Shown: piece by piece, positions 11,803 through 23,084 of the stretch | Layout of the letters: each line of letters opens with the position of its first letter | Numbering within the stretch: position 1 is the stretch's first letter | Source: Rutpela maculata | Lineage: Eukaryota > Arthropoda > Insecta > Coleoptera > Cerambycidae | Length of the DNA stretch: 64,000 nucleotides | Direction of reading: 5' to 3' | Assembly (NCBI GenBank): GCA_936432065.2 | Contig: OW386292.2 | Coordinates: 105,729,829-105,793,828, forward strand | Made by a program: the position numbers and the translations under genes | The notes under the pieces: generated by a model | Told to the model about the DNA's origin: nothing | The model's database searches: none | What the model saw: only the letters and a program-made list of their open reading frames with translations

Positions 11803-13115
11803 GGTAGCTTATTTGTATACAGAATGTATAGTAGAGGTCCTAGAATGGATCTTGGGGTACTCCCCGTTTTATGATTTCCATTTCAAATTTTATAATAGTC
11901 CCTTCTTGATCTCTTTCAATTACACATTGTTTTCTATTTTGATAAATAAGATTGAAATAGTTTCCATACCATATGTCATTAATTTTTTCATTAATAGATC
12001 ATGTTCGACACTTGGATAAATCAAGACATACTACAATTGTTTGTTTATTATTATTTAGAGATTCTAATATGAATGGCAATGCTTGATATATTGCAAGTAT
12101 AGTTGATTTGCCTTTCCTAAATCCATTCTGGGAATCAGATATTAATTTGTTTTTTTTTCTATATAGTTTATGAGTCTGATGTGGATTATTTTCTCAAATA
12201 TTTTACTTATGTTGGATAGCAGTGCGATTGGACGATAGTTTTCCAATCTGATTTATCTCCTTTCTTATAGATAGCTTTAATTTCCGCTATTTTCAGTTGT
12301 TCTGGGAAATTGACTATATAACATTAAGTTGATGACATGAGCCAATGGTCCATCTATAACATCTGCAACATATTTTAAAAGTTTTACGGGTATTTCGTCT
12401 TCTCCTATTTTTTATTTTTTAGGCTAGCTATGGTATTGTACACCTCCGTAGGATGGGTGGGTTCTAAAAATAAAGATTTGTGTGTGCCAAGGTTATTTGT
12501 TTCTGTTGTATTGTTCAGTGTAGATATATTTGGATACGGTTAATAAAATTATTGTTTATGCCATTTAATATTTCAACTGGATTTTTGTTTTGTTGCATAT
12601 TTTTGAGAATCTGTTCAGGATTGTTTGATTTACCCGTACAGCTCTTAACAACATCCCAAACAGCCTTACCTTTATTTTGAGCAGATTGTATATTATGCTT
12701 GTGAGACATCTGTTTGACCAATTTAATTACATTTTTCAATACCTTTGCGTATTTATTATAGAAATGCTGGGAGACTTGACCTGATAGCCTTTGTTTGTAT
12801 AGTATGCGTTTTTTTTTACAAGAATTTTTAATACCATTGGTTATCCAGTTTTTTGCGTTGTTTTGTGTGGACTTAATACAATTCATTACTAATTGGGAAA
12901 GCATTCTTAAGAAAGTGATATTTTCACTTTTTGTTTTCTTTTGTAGGAACTTTTCCACTATCTCTTCAGTGACATGATCTTTTACTTTTCCTACGAAAAG
13001 CCATATCTTTTTCTCTGGAATCTCCCTTCCTACAAAACCATTTAATTCACCATCTTTAGATATTTCAGTTTCTCCTCTTATTTTGGGTTCTCTATTGTTT
13101 GTTCTCTTTTGTTCT
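11803..13115 (-). mobile_element. CR1-group LINE, upstream part of the split copy
   Basis: Continuation of the LINE at 8138-9282. Near 11810-11850 the minus strand reads GPLLYILYTNKLP, with upstream RT blocks to about 12480. From 12515 to 13015 is the basic linker between endonuclease and RT, open for over 160 codons (KVKDHVTEEIVEKFLQKK to CTGKSNNPEQILKNMQQN). The open frame runs on to 13258, but the sequence upstream of about 13115 no longer looks like LINE. No endonuclease domain remains, so the copy is 5' truncated. Stops and frame changes make it inactive. Confidence 0.7.
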
Positions 13116-13680
13116 TGAAAATGAAAATTGAAGAACGTGGGGTCGTAAATCGCAAAAAAAATTGCACTGGGAAATAAAAATTGAAAAACAGGGAGGAGAA
13201 AATGAAAGAAATTTTTTGGCGAGCGGAAGGAACGCAAACTACCAAAACGCTTCTTCACGCATTATCGTCCCTGAACTATGGTCTAATTAGCTCGAATCTT
13301 CCGCCCCTTAATATTAAAATTTTGCCCCCCCCCCGTGCTCGCGTCCCTGGCGCGGGCCCCTGTGGCCCTGCTCTGGATAGGACGCTGAATTCCTACCTTA
13401 ATAAATTAGTTAGTTATACTACGATATGTTCTTTCTTCAAGTTGCACAAGTCTAACCAAATAAGTCATATATCATATTTTTTGGATATATTTTTCTTTGT
13501 TTTAATATTGATATTATACCGCCCTTTATTACTTACTATTACTCGGACACGTGTCGCTCCGCCGACTTCCGCCTTTATTTTTTCCACTCGTGGACCCAGG
13601 TTCTTTACTAATAAAGGTGTCGTGCGCCGCCTTTTCCTTTTAATTTTTGTCTTAAGACTGCATGCCGATTTGCCGCCCCT

Positions 13681-13932
13681 TTACGCGGCCTCCCGTGTGC
13701 GGTGCGTACATTCGCATACTGGTAGGCACGGCCCTGACTGTTTTAAATGAGTTTTAATGGTCTTATCATCAGGTATATATTCTGTAAAACAACTTTTTAA
13801 GTAGCTCCAAGTAAACTGACATTCTTCGTTATTATCTATGTAATCAATGATTTGTTTCATTGCGTTCTGAACATTTTTATCTCTAAGGCGATCTGGCATA
13901 TACAAAGTATCAGTAAATCTTGACAGACACAA
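13681..13932 (-). pseudogene. Coding-like remnant in tandem unit 1
   Basis: The minus strand reads RFTDTLYMPDRLRDKNVQ, then MKQIIDYIDNNEECQFTW, a gap, and PDDKTIKTHLKQ before the frame degenerates. The same stretch recurs in the other two units, so it predates the triplication. The layout (an isoleucine-rich acidic helix, then FTW..LK, then a DKTIK.HL helix) resembles a small segment found in repeat-borne insect ORFs. I cannot name a family and infer no function. Confidence 0.4.
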
Positions 13933-14701
13933 AAAATGTTAACCCTGTGCAGTCAGCATCAGGGCATCAGAAGGTTCGCAATGATGCAGACAAACCCGTC
14001 TCAGTAGTCGGTTCCTAAAATGCTGAAAGATTTTGATTAAAAACAAACTCAAACAGTTGTGAATGAAAAGTTAAGTTTAACGATGTGAATGGTTTAAAAC
14101 GGTTTTTTTTTAATTTATAAATACTGACAAAATAAATACTTAAAATTACGAAATTAAAGAGGCCTTTTATTAATTTGGTTGCAACCTGAATCTAATATTA
14201 ATAGTTCTAAAATTTGGTACCTTTTATTAAAACTCAAAGTTAAAATGTATTTACTTACACTCCAGAGCGGAGAGAACGCAAATTAGCAAAACGCCCCTTT
14301 CGCATTATCGTCCCTGAGCTATGGTTTAATTATCTCGAATCTTCCGCCCCTTAATATTAAAATTTTGCGTCCCTGGCGCGGTCCCCTGTGGTCCTGTTCT
14401 GGATACGACGCTGATCCTACCTTAATAAATTAGTTAGTTATACAATGCTGCTGGTTTTTGTTTTTTCATGTTGCACAAATCTAACTAAATAAGTCATATT
14501 TCATATTTTTTTGATATATTTCTCTTTGTTTTAATATTGATATTATACCGCCCTTTATTACTTACTATTACTCGGACACGTGCCGACTTCCGCCTTTGTT
14601 TTTGCCGCTCGCGGACCCAGGTCCCTTATTGTTAAAGGTGTCGTGCGCCGCTTTTTCCTTTTGATTTTTGTCTTAAGACTGCGTGCCGATTTGCCGTTCC
14701 T

Positions 14702-14905
14702 TTACGCAGCCGCCCGCGTGCGGTGCACACATTGGCATGCTGGTAGGTACAACTCTGACTGTTTTAAGTGAGTTTTAATGGTCTTATCATCAGGTACATG
14801 TTCTGTCAAACAACTTTTTAATTCTTCGTTATTATCTATGTAATCAACGATTTGTTTCATTGCGTTCTGAACATGTTTATCTATATGGCGACCCGGCATA
14901 TACAA
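14702..14905 (-). pseudogene. Coding-like remnant in tandem unit 2
   Basis: Same stretch as in unit 1 but with the ECQFTWSYLKS portion deleted: MKQIVDYIDNNEELKSCLT joins directly to EHVPDDKTIKTHLKQ. The deletion (24 bp) is in frame. Confidence 0.4.
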
Positions 14906-15785
14906 AGTATCAATAAGTCTTGACAGACAAAAAATGTTAATCCTGTACTGTCTGCATCAGGGCATGAGTAGGTTCGCAATGATGCAAACAAACCCGTGAC
15001 AGTAGTCGGTTCTTAAAATGCTGAAAAATTTTGATTGAAAACAAACTCAAGCAGTTGTGAATGAAAAGTTAAGTTTAATGATCTGAATGGTTTAAAATGG
15101 CCTTTTTTTAAATTTATAAACATTGACAAAATAAATACTTAAAATTACGAAATTAGAGTGGCCTTTTATTAATTTGGTTGCAATCTGAATCTAATATTAA
15201 TAGTTCTAAAATTTGGTATCTTTTATTAAAACTCAAAGTTAAAATTTATTTACTTATACCCTAAAGCAGAGGGAACGCAAATTACTACAACGCCCTTTCA
15301 TCCATTATCGTCCCTGAGCTATGGTCTAATTAGCTCGAATCTTCCGCCCCTTAATATTAAAATTTTGCGCCCCCCGTGCTCGCGTCCCTGGCGCGGGCCC
15401 CTGTGGCCCTGTTCTGGATACGACGCTGATCCTACCTTAATAAATTAGTTTGTTATACAATGCTGCTGCTTTTTCTTTTTTTATGTTGCACAAATCTAAC
15501 TAATTAAGTCATATTTCATATTTTTTTGATATATTTTTCTTTGTTTTAAATTGATATTATACCGCCCTTTATTACTTACTATTACTCGGACATGTGCCGC
15601 TCTGCCGACTTCCGCCTTTGTTTTTGCCGCTCGCGGACCCAGGTCCCTTATTATTAAAGTTATCGTGCGCCGCCTTTTCCTTTTGATTTTTGTCTTAAGA
15701 CTGCATGCTGATTTGCTGCTCCTATACACAGCCGCCCGTGTGCAGTGCACACATTCGCATACTGGTAGGCACGGCCCTGACTGTT

Positions 15786-15974
15786 TTAAGTGAGTTCTAA
15801 TGGTCTTATCATCAGGTACATATTCGTCAAACAACTTTTTAATTCGCTCCAAGTAAATTGACATTCTTCGTTATTATTTATGTAATCAACGATTTGTTTC
15901 ATTGCATTCTGAACATTTTTATCTATAAAGCGACCCGGCATATACAAAGTATCAATAAATCTTGACAGACACAA
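15786..15974 (-). pseudogene. Coding-like remnant in tandem unit 3
   Basis: Third copy of the same stretch: RFIDTLYMPGRFIDKNVQ followed by MKQIVDYINNNEECQFTW. A small deletion shifts the frame after SELKSC, and the DKTIRTHLKQ part continues in another frame at 15496-15864. Confidence 0.4.
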
Positions 15975-16312
15975 AAAATTTTAATCCTGTACTGTGAGCA
16001 TCAGGGCATGAGAAGGTTCGCAATGATGCAAACAAACCCGTGTCAGTAGTCGGTTCCTAAAATGCTGAAAAATTTTGATTGAAAACAAACTGAAGCAGTT
16101 CTGAATGAAAAGTTAAGTTTAATGATCTGAATGGTTTAAAATGACCTTTTTTAAAATTTATAAATATTGACGAAATAAATACTTGAAATTACGAAATTAG
16201 AGTGGCCTTTTATTAATTTGGTTGCACCTGAATCTAATATTAATGGTTCTAAAATTTGGTACCTTTTACTAAAACTCAAAGTTAAAATTTATTTACTTAC
16301 ACCCCAGAGCTT

Positions 16313-17458
16313 TTACGACACGCACTTAAAAATATTACGCCTATGTCTGATGTTGGACTGATGACATCAGGATTCAAACAGCGATCTAGATCGAAAGTTT
16401 TTCGTGGTGGTTGCGAACTCTTGCCTTCTCTCCTCGTCAAATAAAGCTTGAGATTTATTTTCTTGAGAATAACGTAGCACTTTTCTTTTAAAGCTCTTTA
16501 TTCAAATAATGTGCCATTTATAATAATATAGAAAAACATACATTCATAATTTTCATCAGACATTTATATCTCAAATTATCACCTATCATGTTCTAAAGTA
16601 AAAACAGAAATAAAATAGAAACATTATTTAAACAATTAGTCCCTAATCAGTACTAATGTGCTGGTCTCGGAACCCTTTTGGATTACAACTTGACCTAATA
16701 TATAAGATATTATTGTATTTAGACAAATAAATATTTATTCTGATTAAACTGTTTATTAGATTCAAATCTCAAACGTTTTATAACTTGAAAAATTACACTT
16801 TTTTCTCAAATTTTGAAAATGAAGTGACGTTCTGTCACACTTTTTTTGAGCTGTCGATCTCATGTCTTGATTTTTTATTTTTGACATTCATTTTATTTTT
16901 AAATATGTTATAGGCATTTTAAACTTTATGATTAGATTAATGAATGTGGATTTTGACTTTGTAATACTTTTTCTCGTATTTTTCTGGTCATTTAGATATT
17001 ACTTCTGTGTGATATAAATGCTTTTTAGGCTAAATCAATAAATAAATTTTGTACATTATGGCTTTAATAGTATAAAAAACTAAGAGATTTGCCATTCAGA
17101 ACTTACATAATACTCTAATACTACTTTTATAAAAGTTTCAAACTAATCTGAACAGTTTTAATATAAATTTAATATGAAAAATGCCTTTAGCTTGGCAAAC
17201 GATCAAACATATGCAAATACAAACGAAACGTAGAAGATATATCCCATAAAAAGTTACTAGGAATAATGAATATAACTTCCTCTCACATCTGGAGTACAAG
17301 TTTGATAATGTCATTTCAAAACTAGGCTTAGGAACCCGCTTGAATTGAGAATACATTAGATATTCCTAGATTGAAGTGTGTAATAGTAAGTAAGTATCTT
17401 TATTTTAAAGTTTATTTGGTTTGATTACGATCTGTAGTTTCATAATATAACTTTTAGA
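16313..17458. other. No gene seen
   Basis: AT-rich sequence between the tandem units and the DIRS left end. A short GTAAGTAAGTATCTTTATT stretch at 17382-17400 resembles the 3' tail of the LINEs in this window (minus orientation) but has no coding remnant attached. Confidence 0.45.
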
Positions 17459-17496
17459 ATTTATGATTAAACGACTTACCTTTAAGGAAGTTCAAT

Positions 17497-17640
17497 CGTA
17501 ATTATACGACTGGTCCGGTCCGCATAGAACACGGTAGTCGCACTTTTATGCGTTACGTACACTAAGTTGAAAGCCAGAAAAGAACCCCATCGCCGGCTTC
17601 AGGCGCCTGATAACCCCATTACGCGTTTTAGGTGTAAATC
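17497..17640. repeat. DIRS left inverted terminal repeat
   Basis: Contains GGTAGTCGCACTTTTATGCG, CGTACACTAAGTTGAAAGCC and GAACCCCATCGCCGGCTTC, then GGCGCCTGATAACCCCATTA. The reverse complement is at 30866-31014 with roughly 90% or better identity by eye. The outer part carries the GGTCCGGTCC motif that recurs in the internal complementary region. Confidence 0.9.
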
Positions 17641-17719
17641 GCGATCACTAGGGATGGGCTGTGTTGTGTGCACCTGTTTATAAAATACATACAGACAGAT
17701 TTGTGTTCATCTAAATTTT

Positions 17720-17835
17720 AGGGTGGGCAGTGTTCTATGCGGACCGGACCAGTCGTATAATTACAATTGAACTTCCTTAAAGGTAAGTCGTTTAATCATA
17801 AATTATACTTCCTGGTCCGGTCCTTATAGAACACA
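17720..17835. repeat. DIRS internal complementary region
   Basis: The first part (about 17727-17808: TTCTATGCGGACCGGACCAG to GTAAGTCGTTTAATCATAA) is the reverse complement of the element's left terminus at 17459-17530. The second part (about 17809-17832: ATTATACTTCCTGGTCCGG) is the reverse complement of the right terminus at 30992-31014. Joining complements of the two outer ends in one internal block is the arrangement known from DIRS-1, where it templates circular-intermediate formation. Confidence 0.88.
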
Positions 17836-18079
17836 TTAGGTAGTTGTTGAAAGTTAATGAGCGATTTAAAATAGTAACAACTTTGTATTGATATTAAACA
17901 AAATTCTCATGATCCCCTTGAAAGTTCCTGAAATATCTGATTTTAATCATCCACTTATCATCTAAATTTGAACTATTAAGTTAAGTAACATCAACATTAT
18001 GGTTATACTATAGTTATAAGATATAGCACCTAAATTTTTTCACTTAATAATACATTTTTATATTCTAAGAAATTTAAAC

Positions 18080-18895
18080 CTCGATCAGGAAAGAACACTT
18101 TTCGCAAAATCCGAATTATTGACAATCGGCCTATTATAAAATTTAAAAAATGTATCAGAATTTATGTTAACACCTGCTCTGAGCGCTGCTGACGACACCG
18201 CATGGCGAGTACTATAGGCAGTAACCTTATTCGTATCAATACCTGCTTTACCTAAAGTTGTCTTTATCCATCTAATCGAGAAATTCTTTGAGTTGAAGCA
18301 GCATGAAAAGGCTTTTTATGTGTAATCAATAAATCTGTAATATCACCCCCGAGTGGGCGTGATTTATCCTGATAGAATAATATAGTGTTGACGCGACTCA
18401 TAATTTGGACTTCACTTCGAAAAAGGGAAGCGTCAACTTGGGCTGTTCTCTAGATGGCCTTGATGTTTTTAATAATTCCAGAATTAACACTTCTATTTTT
18501 TCTCCTAAATTAGACAAATTACTTATATTTATTTTGGCTATAGTTTGTATATCCTATGTGCCGTGCAAAGAGCCAATAATGTTACTAACTTATAGGTAAG
18601 AACTTCTAAACTAAGCGATTATAATGGGAATAAAATTGACAAACATTTCAAAACGGGATAAGGATCCCAAGTAGAGTTATATTTCGGGAAAACTGGTCGC
18701 AGTTTTAAATACTCCTTTCAGAAGCGTTTTATCAGCTGATCTTCCATCTTTTTTGAAAATATTAAGTTCAACGTGAAAGGTTGAAAAGCTAGAGCTATTT
18801 TTAAATTGTTCATTCAGAAATTCAATAAAACTGTTTTCTGGGGGATCTAGCGGGTTAATACAACGTGCTCTACAGAAATTCCACCACTTATTCAA
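18080..18895 (-). pseudogene. DIRS tyrosine recombinase remnant
   Basis: Minus-strand pieces cover an entire DIRS-type tyrosine recombinase. At 18677-18895 is the N-terminal helical part (NKWWNFCRARCINPLDPP, then SSFSTFHVELNIF). Near 18540-18575 is CTAHRIYKL, with the first catalytic arginine. Near 18180-18230 is AYSTRHAVSSA, carrying the His/Arg pair. Near 18110-18140 is FFKFYNRP, the likely position of the nucleophilic tyrosine. The frame changes several times. In DIRS elements this enzyme integrates a circular DNA intermediate, replacing a DDE integrase. Confidence 0.8.
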
Positions 18896-18939
18896 TGCAA
18901 CATTATATTGTGATAAAGTATTTTTACTTAAAGAAGATA

Positions 18940-20640
18940 TTAATACTTCAATGGATGTTTCAGATAGTCCTCTGGACCTGTACTCCTTCCTGATACAGCC
19001 AGGATGATAATTCCTGAAAGGGCATAATAAAGGTTTTTATCAGGACCTAAGTATATGGGATCCTTAATTAATAATTTTATAAAAATTGGATACCAAGGTT
19101 GAGTTCCCCAAAATGGAACAACCACTATCCTCTCTGCCTTATCTAATATAATCTTATTTAGCAGTCTTGCAATTAGAGGAAACGGGGGAAAAGCGTAAAA
19201 TACATACTTGACCAACTTAAAAGGACTGAGGGTACTGTTTCCATGAACGTACTGGGTACACTTTGCATTCAATTATGATGTAATGAAATCTATTTTATTC
19301 ATTTCAAAAAATAATACCATTTTTGCAAATTCTATCTCATTCTTCAGTTTCAATTGACTTAAACCTTAATTCCTGATCCTCTTCTGTGTTATTCACGGAT
19401 TCTATATATGTAGCAAACAAGAAAATGTTCCTAGCTTCACACCACTGCCATATGTCCCTAGCTAATCTGGAGAGTCTTTTATATTTTGTCCTCCTCCATT
19501 TTATTTATATAAGAGATGGCTGTAGTCGTGTCAACTTTACGTAATATATTGCAATTCAGTTTTGATCTAACGAGGCTCTTAAGACCGTTAAAAATAGCTA
19601 ATATGTCCAAATAATTTATATCCTCTTGAGTCCAAAATACCACGAGCCAGTTCGCCATTACATACCGCCCCCCAACCGGTTTTCGAAGCATCCGTGTATA
19701 TTTCAGCCATATATTTCCTAAGTACTAAAGAATTGGGAATATCTTTGATCAACCAGGGTAACCGATTTCACCTCTTTAGATATGACCATTTGCCCATCAT
19801 AGCTCCCTTTACTGTTCCTAAGTGCTAAGAATTTGCTCGCTCAAGTTTTTTAGTGTACTTAATTGTTGGCCATACATAAATAAGAGTATCAATTAACTTT
19901 GCAAAATATCTAATTTTGCAGCTGTTTTTATTCATAAAAGTTTGTACGATTTTTACATATTTGTCTATATTATCGTGTGGTAAGGAAATAGTTAAATGTG
20001 TACTCTTAAATAGATATTTACACTGTTGACTTCAATTTGAGCAGCGTTTATTGTAATTTATAATAAAGGCCAAAGATTCCAACAATGAAATAGAATCATT
20101 TACATTTTTTAGGCAACATGAATCAGTTTCCCCAGAAGCATAAAATATTTAATGTAATTTATAGAAATATTGCCTACCGATCACAGATGTTGTATAACCG
20201 GTTTTAAAATCTTTGTAAACACAAATGCTGCAGTACAAAGTCAAAATGGCAAACAACTAAATTCAAACAATTTTTGGAAAATAAATCTAATATATTTTCT
20301 GGGGGCTATAAATTGGAATAAGAGAATGGGGGTCTTTCAGATCTAATAAGGCCATATAACAATCTTGCGTAATAATATTTTTAACTGTTCTGTAATCATC
20401 CAGTTTGAAATGCGGAGGTGGCATGAACTTATTTAACGACTCAAGATTTAACGCAAATCTATATTTATTGCCAGGCTTCGGTACCAGAAAATATGAGGAG
20501 ATGAATTGGCCTTTTTCAGGCTTACATTGATAAATGGCACCAATATTTACCAACGTCTGAATTGTTTTCTCATACTCCCTAATATTATTACTGTTATGTT
20601 TTTCATTTGATTTGGTTTTCTATCAAATGGAATATGATAC
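18940..20640 (-). pseudogene. DIRS reverse transcriptase / RNase H remnant
   Basis: Pieces in order on the minus strand. At 20287-20553 is the RT start with ISSYFLVPKPGNKYRFALNL and HFKLDDYRTV, then MALLDLKDP with the first catalytic aspartate region. Between 19700 and 20280 the frame is lost. At 19479-19691 is an RNase H-like block with NYLDILAIFNGLKSLV and ISYINKME. At 18940-19272 is the block YVFYAFPPFPLIARLLNKI followed by ERIVVVPFWGTQPWYP, a conserved segment just upstream of the recombinase in DIRS polyproteins. The RT YxDD box is not visible in a clean frame. Confidence 0.8.
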
Positions 20641-20724
20641 TCTTTTACTCAGTCTCATATATATTGGTTTCTAGTTAATGTTCTTTTTTCTGTTGTAACT
20701 TTGGAACCTGCTGAATACCTTTTC

Positions 20725-21259
20725 CTATTCCTTTGGTCTGTACGTGTTTGTCTCTCTTGTGAAACTTTGTGTCCCGAATTTCGCTCGTGGTGAGTTTAAA
20801 AACTTCTTCTTTGTAGAAGATGAGGAAGTAGCTACAGTTGCCTTTAACTCCTGACTTGTTTTCGTAATAGTTTGCGCTGCCCTATATTTCTCAGTCAAGT
20901 TCTCCCCAAACAGTAAATTTTCTACCTTTGATTCCTTGGCCACTTTGTGCAAAGATGGTTTTTAATTTAGGATAAATTTGATGTTTTCTTTGCAAAGATA
21001 ATTGAAAATGTGCATAGTACATGAATTTTGCACAGTCTACTAATCCTGGTAGAACCTGCTCTTTAATTTTATTATTATTTTTATTTTCATTTAGTAAAAC
21101 ATCTACAGCTGCACCCAGAGCACCAACACCAGCTCCTATATCATTTTGTATATAGGACATATACGAGTCTCTCTTACTCTCAGCACTAGATAGTAATGCC
21201 CGAATCTCTGGATTTAACTCAGGAGAATTTAGTGCCGGGCAGTTTTCTAAGATGATCAA
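20725..21259 (-). pseudogene. DIRS gag-like ORF remnant
   Basis: Two overlapping minus-strand frames give one protein: residues LLSSAESKRDSYMSYIQNDI to YYAHFQLSLQRKHQIYPKL (20891-21259), then KVENLLFGENLTEKYRAAQT (20725-20952). This pattern, a helical domain followed by LFG-N and a basic tail, is what I know upstream of RT in animal DIRS elements. One frameshift separates the pieces. It should bind the element's RNA in particles; that is family knowledge, not visible here. Confidence 0.6.
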
Positions 21260-21589
21260 TTTTGACCTAATTTCATCTCTAGTTTGTGAATTAATTCCCT
21301 CTTTTAATTAGGTTGACAGCGTTTAAGTAATTCTATATTTAGGTAATGAAATGCTTTTTGTCGACGTATGTATTCTCTTTTTTCACAGCATCCTCCGAAT
21401 CAGTGTTAAAAATGACAGGTCTCATTACAGGACTTTTTGAAATAGACAACGCTGACTCCTCCAGTTTACTGTCACCTTTTAATAAAAGATAGGTAGTGGT
21501 AGATATGTGCAAGTATTAGAATACTGCAACATATTAAAAGGGCAAATAGTCATTGTGGTAAACCACCTTTAATGTCCATCCTGTGTTGT

Positions 21590-22177
21590 ATATGATATGT
21601 GAATAGGAGGCGACAATGTCCACCCTGTATATGAACTTTTAAATATCAAAGGGACGAGGCAGTCCATCTTTGTTTTTCCATACGTTGTATCAATTGTGTA
21701 AACAAGGCGCGAGCAAGGCCATCCTGTACATGAACATTCCAATGTCAAAGGGACGAGGCAGGCCACCTTTGATTTTCCATATATTTTACCAATTATGTAA
21801 GTAGGGCGCGAGTAAGGCCACCTGTATATGAACGTTCAAATGTCAAAGGGGAGAGGCAGTCCACCTTTGATTTTCCATTAGTTGTACCAATTGTGTAAGT
21901 AGGGCGCGAGTAAGGCCACCCTGTATATGAACGTTCAATTGTCAAATGGGAGAGGCAGTCCACCTTTGATTTTCCATTAGTTGTACCAATTGTGTAAGTA
22001 GGGCGCAAGTAAGGCCACCCTGTATATGAACGTGTAAATGGTAAAGGGGAGAGGCAGTCCACCTTTGATTTTCCATTAGTTGTACCAATTGTGTGAGTAG
22101 GGCGCGAGTAAGGCTACCCTGTATATGAACCTTCAAACGTCAAAGGGGCGAGACAGGCCACCTTTGATTTTCCATAT
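21590..22177. repeat. ~100-bp tandem array in the DIRS 5' region
   Basis: About six units carry CACCTTTGATTTTCCAT, then CCAATTGTGTAAGTAGGGCG and CCTGTATATGAACGTTCAA. The CACCTTTGATTTTCCAT marker falls at about 21763, 21861, 21960, 22059 and 22159, a period of 98-100 bp. The array is interrupted by the nested LTR element and resumes for one partial unit at 30187 (GTATCAATTGTGTAAGTAGG). Being nearly a multiple of three, it leaves open frames on the minus strand (21569-21766, 21793-22062), which I regard as incidental. Confidence 0.85.
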
Positions 22178-23084
22178 TGTAATGTCGTAAAATATCCAAA
22201 ATTAAATTAAATTATTGTATTTTACGTTAGAAAATAGAAATTATTTAAATCGTGTAATTATTAGAGACATAACTTCGCGTATAGGCAACGGAGGTAATAG
22301 GATATTTCCGTTGTCTATGCAATCTTTCACATATTTATTGGTGTTCTTCCATAGAGGCATTGCTCTAGCAATGAACTCGGCAAATTGCTGAGTAAGGAAG
22401 AGCACGAATAAGTATTGATGAAAGAAATTAGTAGAGAGAATTCATTATTGCGTTAGCTCCGGAAGGAGACGGTAGCCGAGTGTCATTGAAGAGAAAAATC
22501 CCGAAAGGGTGAAATTAATATTCATTACCGCGTTAGCTCCGGAAGGAGACGGTAGCCGAGAGTCATTGAAGAGAAAAATCCCGAAAGGGTGAAATTAATA
22601 TTCATTACCGCGTTAGCTCCGGAAGGAGACGGTAGCCGAGAGTCATTGAAGAGAAAAATCCCGAAAGGGTGAAATTAATATTCATACCGCGTTAGCTCCG
22701 GAAGGAGACGGTAGCCGAGAGTCATTGAAGCGAAAAATCCCGAAAGGGTGAAATTAATATTGATTATCGCGTTAGCTCCGGAAGGAGACGGTAGCCGAGT
22801 CAGTGAAGAGCAAAGTCCCGAAAGGGTGAAACTAATTATTGAAATTTTCTAAGTCCAGCCGCCAACCGCTTACCCATGATGAGAGTTCAGGGAAGAATAC
22901 TCCTGTAAGTATAATCATTCTTTTGTGTACCAGTTTTCAAATAAATTGTATTTGCCGTTCAGTAACAGATAGTTTCACTTGTGTTTGTTTGTGTGGTTGA
23001 AGATACCCGGTACCTCGGGAAAATTAAGTCGAGTACCCAAGTGAGTACCCCATTTTAAAAGGGGCCGCCCCCAGAGGCTCGACA
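22178..23084 (+). repeat. 5' LTR
   Basis: About 907 bp, ending GAGGCTCGACA. It contains five 80-bp tandem units (22450-22833). The matching copy is 29282-30182; visible differences are a handful of substitutions and a 6-7-bp deletion near 29968 of the 3' copy. No obvious TATA box or poly(A) signal was fixed. Confidence 0.88.
22450..22833. repeat. Five 80-bp units with paired GNRA-type hairpins (5' LTR)
   Basis: Units start at 22450, 22530, 22610, 22689 and 22769. Each has GCGTTAGCTCCGGAAGGAG, then ACGGTAGCCGAG, then AATCCCGAAAGGGTGAAA. Two hairpins are written into each unit: CTCC-GGAA-GGAG and CCC-GAAA-GGG, both with loops of the GNRA class. The hairpin positions are invariant across units, while bases between them vary. 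Confidence 0.9.

Larger units (their letters stand above)
13215..16312. repeat. Three tandem ~1.0-kb units
   Basis: Units begin near 13215, 14265 and 15265 and end at about 16312, giving lengths close to 1050, 1000 and 1047 bp. Each carries, in order: CGTCCCTGA(A/G)CTATGG, a GC-rich block (CTCGCGTCCCTGGCGCGG, partly deleted in unit 2), TAGTTAGTTATAC or a variant, a second GC-rich block (CTCGCGGACCCAGGT or a variant), a minus-strand coding-like stretch, and a common AT-rich tail ending in ACTCAAAGTTAAAAT. Divergence between units is moderate. It is either a local segmental triplication or a short array of a ~1-kb satellite. Confidence 0.85.

Noticed and set aside
13181..13750. A 189-codon plus-strand ORF
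   Set aside because: It overlaps the first tandem unit and its GC-rich block; the corresponding frame is not kept in units 2 and 3, while the minus-strand stretch is.
21569..22136. Repetitive protein with ~33-residue repeats on the minus strand
   Set aside because: The frames exist only because the tandem unit is about 99-100 bp; they switch frame whenever the unit is 98 or 100 bp and have no start context.
22450..22833. CRISPR-like regularly spaced repeats
   Set aside because: The 80-bp units are contiguous without unique spacers, lie inside an LTR, and recur in the partner LTR; the setting is eukaryotic.
22450..22833. Hammerhead ribozyme in the LTR repeats (retrozyme)
   Set aside because: A GAAA is present, but the CUGANGA core and a cleavage-site arrangement are absent in every unit.
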